Shown: piece after piece, positions 45,116-48,071 of the stretch
How the letters are laid out: each line of letters starts with the position of its first letter
Position numbering within the stretch: position 1 is the first letter of the stretch
NCBI RefSeq assembly: GCF_000264995.1
Contig: NW_006767437.1
Coordinates: 1,173,383-1,221,453 of the forward strand
Length of the DNA: 48,071 nt
Reading direction: 5' to 3'
Origin: Punctularia strigosozonata HHB-11173 SS5
Taxonomy: Eukaryota; Basidiomycota; Agaricomycetes; Corticiales; Punctulariaceae
The notes under the pieces: model-generated
What the model saw: only the letters and a program-made list of their open reading frames with translations
Databases searched by the model: none
What the model was told of the DNA's origin: nothing
Made by a program: the position numbers and the translations under genes

Positions 45116-46678
45116 ATGTCGACCACACTTTACCGCCATCCTTTCCGTGATCACTCCTCTTGGTACCAACCACAACCACAACCATGCCCAACGACAAGGC
45201 CTGATCCTCTCCGTCAACGCCGGCTCGTCTTCCCTCAAGATCTCCCTCTTCAAGCCCTCGGGATCCTCTTCGTCGGACAAGGACCCCGTCGCGGACCTCC
45301 TCCTCGAATCCTCCATCGACGACCTCTCCTCCCCGCCCGCGCGCTTCACCCTCAAGCACGAAGACGCGTCTCCGTCCGACTCGTCCCAAGACGTTAAGAA
45401 AGAACAAAAGGATGACATCAAAGACCACGCGTCCGCGTTCTCGTACTTCCTAGGCCATCTGGAGCACGAATCCGGCATCAAGAAGGCGGACATCAAGCAG
45501 GTCTGCCACCGCGTCGTCCACGGCGGCGACTACGCAGAGCCCGTCACCATCTCCTCCGAGACCTACCACCATATCGAGAAGCTCACCGACCTCGCCCCTC
45601 TGTACGTTTCCTCTATATCTCCTTCTCTTTCGCGCCTTATCATGCTGACGCTTGGAACTCGGGACAGACACAACGGCGCCGCGCTAGCCGTCATCCAAGC
45701 CTGCCTCAAATCCCTCCCGAACGCGCGCTCGATCGCCTACTTCGACACCACCTTCCACCGCGCCCTCCCCGCCCACGTCTCCTCCTACGCCATCGACCCC
45801 TCCGTCGCCCGCCCACGCGGCCTCAAGAAATACGGCTTCCACGGTATTTCCTGTAAGCTTCTTCCTCCTCCCCTGTCCTCCTCTTCTACGTCTCTCTCAC
45901 GTCCCACATAACACCCAGACGCCTACATCCTCCGCACCGTCTCCGCCCACCTCCGTCTCCATCATCGCCCTCCACCTCGGCTCCGGCGCCTCCGCCTGCG
46001 CCATCCACGTCGGCCGCTCCATCGACACCTCCATGGGCCTCACCCCGGTACACGGCCTGCCCGGCGCCACCCGCGCCGGCGCAATCGACCCCAGCCTCAT
46101 CTTCCACTACGCCAACACCGCCGGCCGCATCTCGCACGACCCCGCGCACGCGACGAACGTGGGCGTGACGGAGGCGGAGGAGATCTTGAACAAGAAGAGC
46201 GGGTGGAAGGCGATGGCGGGATCCGCGGATTTTAGGGAGAGATCGCGAAAAGGGATACGGACGAAAAGAGGTGATTTTTTTAAAACCTCGATTTCACTCT
46301 CCTGGACGAAGAACTGCTGACGACGTTATGTGTAGGTTGGCCTTTGACTTGTTCGTGGACCGTATTGTCGGATACGTCGGCGCCTACTTCGTCGCGCTCC
46401 AGGGCAACGTCGACGCCCTCGTCTTCGCGGGCGGCATCGGCGAAAAGTCGGTCGAGCTCCGGGAACGCGTCGCGGAGCGTGTGCGGTGTTTGGGATTCAG
46501 GCCAGTGGATCCGAAGAAGAACGTGGGTGTGGGGGATGCGGAGGGGGCGGTGGTGGATATCACGGCAGCGGAAGGAGGGGAAGGGGAAGGGGAAGGGAAG
46601 AGGATGTTGGTGTGTAGGACGGACGAGCAGTACGAGATGGCGAGGGAGTGCGTTTTGGAGGATGAGTTCTGGAAGTGA
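45116..46678 (+). pseudogene. ack: Acetate kinase, copy C: best preserved but frameshifted
   Basis: Five exons can be traced: 45116-45146, 45199-45601, 45668-45852, 45919-46270 and 46336-46678. The start MSTTLYRHPFR joins LILSVNAGSSSLKISLF, the phosphate-binding motif. HRVVHGGDYAEPV, SIAYFDTTFHRALPAHV, KKYGFHGIS, LHLGSGASACAIHVG, FVDRIVGYVGAYFVAL and AGGIGEKSVELRER follow, covering the whole ASKHA fold. In exon 4, 17 bases present in copy A are missing after CACCTCCG (near 45956), and two extra bases (AG) lie in the DFREIAKRD codons near 46241. Between these lesions the normal frame is displaced and the displaced frame stops at TAG before the second lesion. It is therefore probably non-functional, unless the two lesions are assembly errors. 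Role, if functional: acetate/acetyl phosphate interconversion. Confidence 0.82.
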
Positions 46679-47044
46679 GGGCCTACGAGGTACGGGCGGT
46701 TGTGACACATGCTCCTTCTCGGTACGCTGACGGTTTCGTCGGGATAGATAAAGATCGTGTATGATATGGTACAGCGCGACACCAATAACGATTAATTGAA
46801 TTCGATACGCTTTCGTGTCGTTGTCAGCTCCAACTACCGCGGAGACAAGCCCGTATGATCCATACATCCTCGGACGGTCATGAAAACACGAACAATCCAT
46901 GCTCCCGGTATTACTAATGACATCACTTGCTCAGACCTGCCCGACAGTCTATAGGTTATCACGTTCCAGGACATTCAATATGGGCGCTCCCGGGCTATCG
47001 TGCACAACATCACCTTCCGCGCTGCAAAGCAATAAACGGGTTTC
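46679..47044. other. Intergenic stretch after acetate kinase copy C
   Basis: 366 bases without a gene, nearly identical to 34758-35122. Confidence 0.75.
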
Positions 47045-47697
47045 TTACCTCGGATTCCCCCACACCAGTGTTACGTCCCGAGAACCCTGACCCTTCCCTG
47101 ACCCTTCCTCCGCCCTAGGTGACGACTCGATGTCTCCTACGGCCCCTACCCCGGTGTCCTCGGCGCGATCGTGCTCGACGCCTGCCTGCATGAGAACGCT
47201 GTCCGTGATGCCCGCCTGTCCTCTACCGCCGTCCTGGCTCTCGACGCGAGACATCGGTCGATTTTGGCTCGATAACGGGACTCCGTCGTAGTGTGAAGTT
47301 CGATTCGAGGTATCCTGCGTGTCCGAGGTATTGGGCAATGGAGGCGCGCTCGCACCTCCGACGTCGCGCTCCATCTCCACACCAGTTTCTCCTGCAACAA
47401 TTGACAAAGTGCTGTCCCGGGCACTGATCTTCGGGCTTTCGAGGTGAATCTGTCCGCCATGAGGAAGCGAGTTGTCATCGACAATGCTCTGCTGTCCACC
47501 TCCAGGCTCCCCATTCGAGTGAGAGTCGGTCCGCTGCGCCTGCAGGCTCCCGGAAGTCGCGAGTGCGTTCGACGCGGCAGCCCTACGATCAGATCGCGTG
47601 CCATCGTGACCATCGTCATCGGAGACGGTTTCATCGTTGAAGTCCGAATCGAGATGTGACGTTGACTCCGTGTCGCGAACGGAATGTGGATGTGGTA
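47045..47697 (-). pseudogene. DUF6535 copy 4: truncated C-terminal tail only
   Basis: Minus-strand open frame that matches the last 640 bases of DUF6535 copy 2 almost base for base, including HSNGEPGGGQQS, STLSIVAGETGVEMERD and SQDGGRGQAGITDSVL. Everything upstream, including all membrane segments, is missing because homology stops at 47697. The C-terminus differs: a 10-base duplication (TGACCCTTCC) and an insert near 47060-47100 change the end to KGQGSRDVTLVWGNPR. Without a start region or DUF6535 domain it is a gene fragment. Confidence 0.85.
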
Positions 47698-48071
47698 CTA
47701 TCATTCCCACACTTGCTGGACACCCGGGGATTCTGGACACTCGAATCTTTTGCGTCCTCCCGTGGATTTCCTGAGCTCAAACTGGTGTAGATATGTTGTA
47801 TCACATCTGATCTACTGTGCCGCGTTGAGAGCACGGAAATCAGTTGGGGAAAAGTAGCACGGTGAGCCTGGCAAGTCCCAGAATCATGCTACGCCGCCGG
47901 TAATCCCGCCGTTCCTGCTTTTATACCAATGCCTTGTACATGTTACCTCCCAGAGTACATTGCTTGATGTATCAATGAGTGCAGACTGCAATAAAATTGG
48001 ATGTTAGGGTGTTTCCGAAATGGAAAGCCGGGTCTCAAGACACGCGCGGGAGCAGACAGGACGTGCATTCC
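47698..48071. other. Unique sequence at the right edge
   Basis: 374 bases beyond the duplication breakpoint. I find no gene, repeat or RNA in it. Confidence 0.5.

Larger units (their letters stand above)
40108..47697. repeat. Segmental duplication, right copy
   Basis: Second copy of the block at 28590-35760, in the same order and orientation: C3HC fragment, DUF6535 copy 3, acetate kinase copy C, and a truncated DUF6535 (copy 4). It ends at TGTGGTA (47691-47697) inside the DUF6535 coding region, after which the sequence is unrelated to copy 2. The join to unrelated DNA marks the duplication breakpoint or a later deletion. Confidence 0.88.

Noticed and set aside
44784-45911. A 375-residue open frame that runs from the divergent promoter into acetate kinase copy C
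   Set aside because: The first 130 codons have no resemblance to the kinase family, and the equivalent region of copy A is not open. An ATG at 45116 with a 52-base intron (45147-45198) gives a normal N-terminus before LILSVNAGSSSLK.
28590-47697. Transposable element as the repeated unit
   Set aside because: No reverse transcriptase, transposase, long terminal repeats or terminal inverted repeats were seen; the repeat consists of ordinary intron-containing genes.
1-48071. tRNA, rRNA, CRISPR arrays and bacterial-style operons
   Set aside because: No cloverleaf with conserved arms, no rRNA-like blocks and no regularly spaced short repeats of CRISPR type were recognised, and the window is eukaryotic.

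Overview
The window is nuclear DNA of a filamentous basidiomycete. Nearly every gene is broken by many short introns of about 50-75 bases, coding DNA is GC-rich, and several proteins are of the agaricomycete type (a Kre9/Knh1-like GPI protein, a GIT1-like permease, and multicopy DUF6535 membrane proteins). An agaricomycete, possibly a polypore, is my inference; the sequence alone does not fix the genus. I assembled all gene models by hand from splice sites, reading frame and family resemblance. Every model reported as intact has a summed exon length divisible by three.

Left part (1-29,500) is a dense housekeeping region. In order: an AMP-binding acyl-CoA/adenylate-forming enzyme running off the left edge (-); a gene-poor 2.5 kb stretch with two minisatellites; an MFS permease (+); the proteasome/TREX-2 subunit SEM1 (-); a microbial-type PARG-domain protein (+); a 16-exon citrate synthase ending in the peroxisomal signal SKL (+); a small secreted GPI protein (+); the KEOPS subunit PCC1 (+); an EBP1/PA2G4-like protein (-); a SAM methyltransferase with a Ser-rich insert (-); complex I subunit NDUFB8 (+); the repair nuclease RAD2/XPG (-); a GPI-type ThuA protein (+); a Rieske/AIF-type flavoprotein (+); and a C3HC/Rsm1 zinc-finger protein (-). 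Several neighbours are divergent pairs with short shared promoters.

Right part (28,590-47,697) is a duplicated accessory region. The order C3HC - DUF6535 - acetate kinase - DUF6535 - degenerate acetate kinase is followed by a second, partial copy of the same order shifted by about 11.5-11.9 kb: C3HC fragment - DUF6535 - acetate kinase - truncated DUF6535. Three DUF6535 genes of 878, 990 and 964 residues are intact with identical intron positions and phases. All three acetate kinase copies and the second C3HC copy are broken by different lesions. Each DUF6535 gene sits head to head with an acetate kinase copy. This DUF6535/acetate kinase cassette, in which one partner is kept and the other decays, is the most unusual structure in the window.
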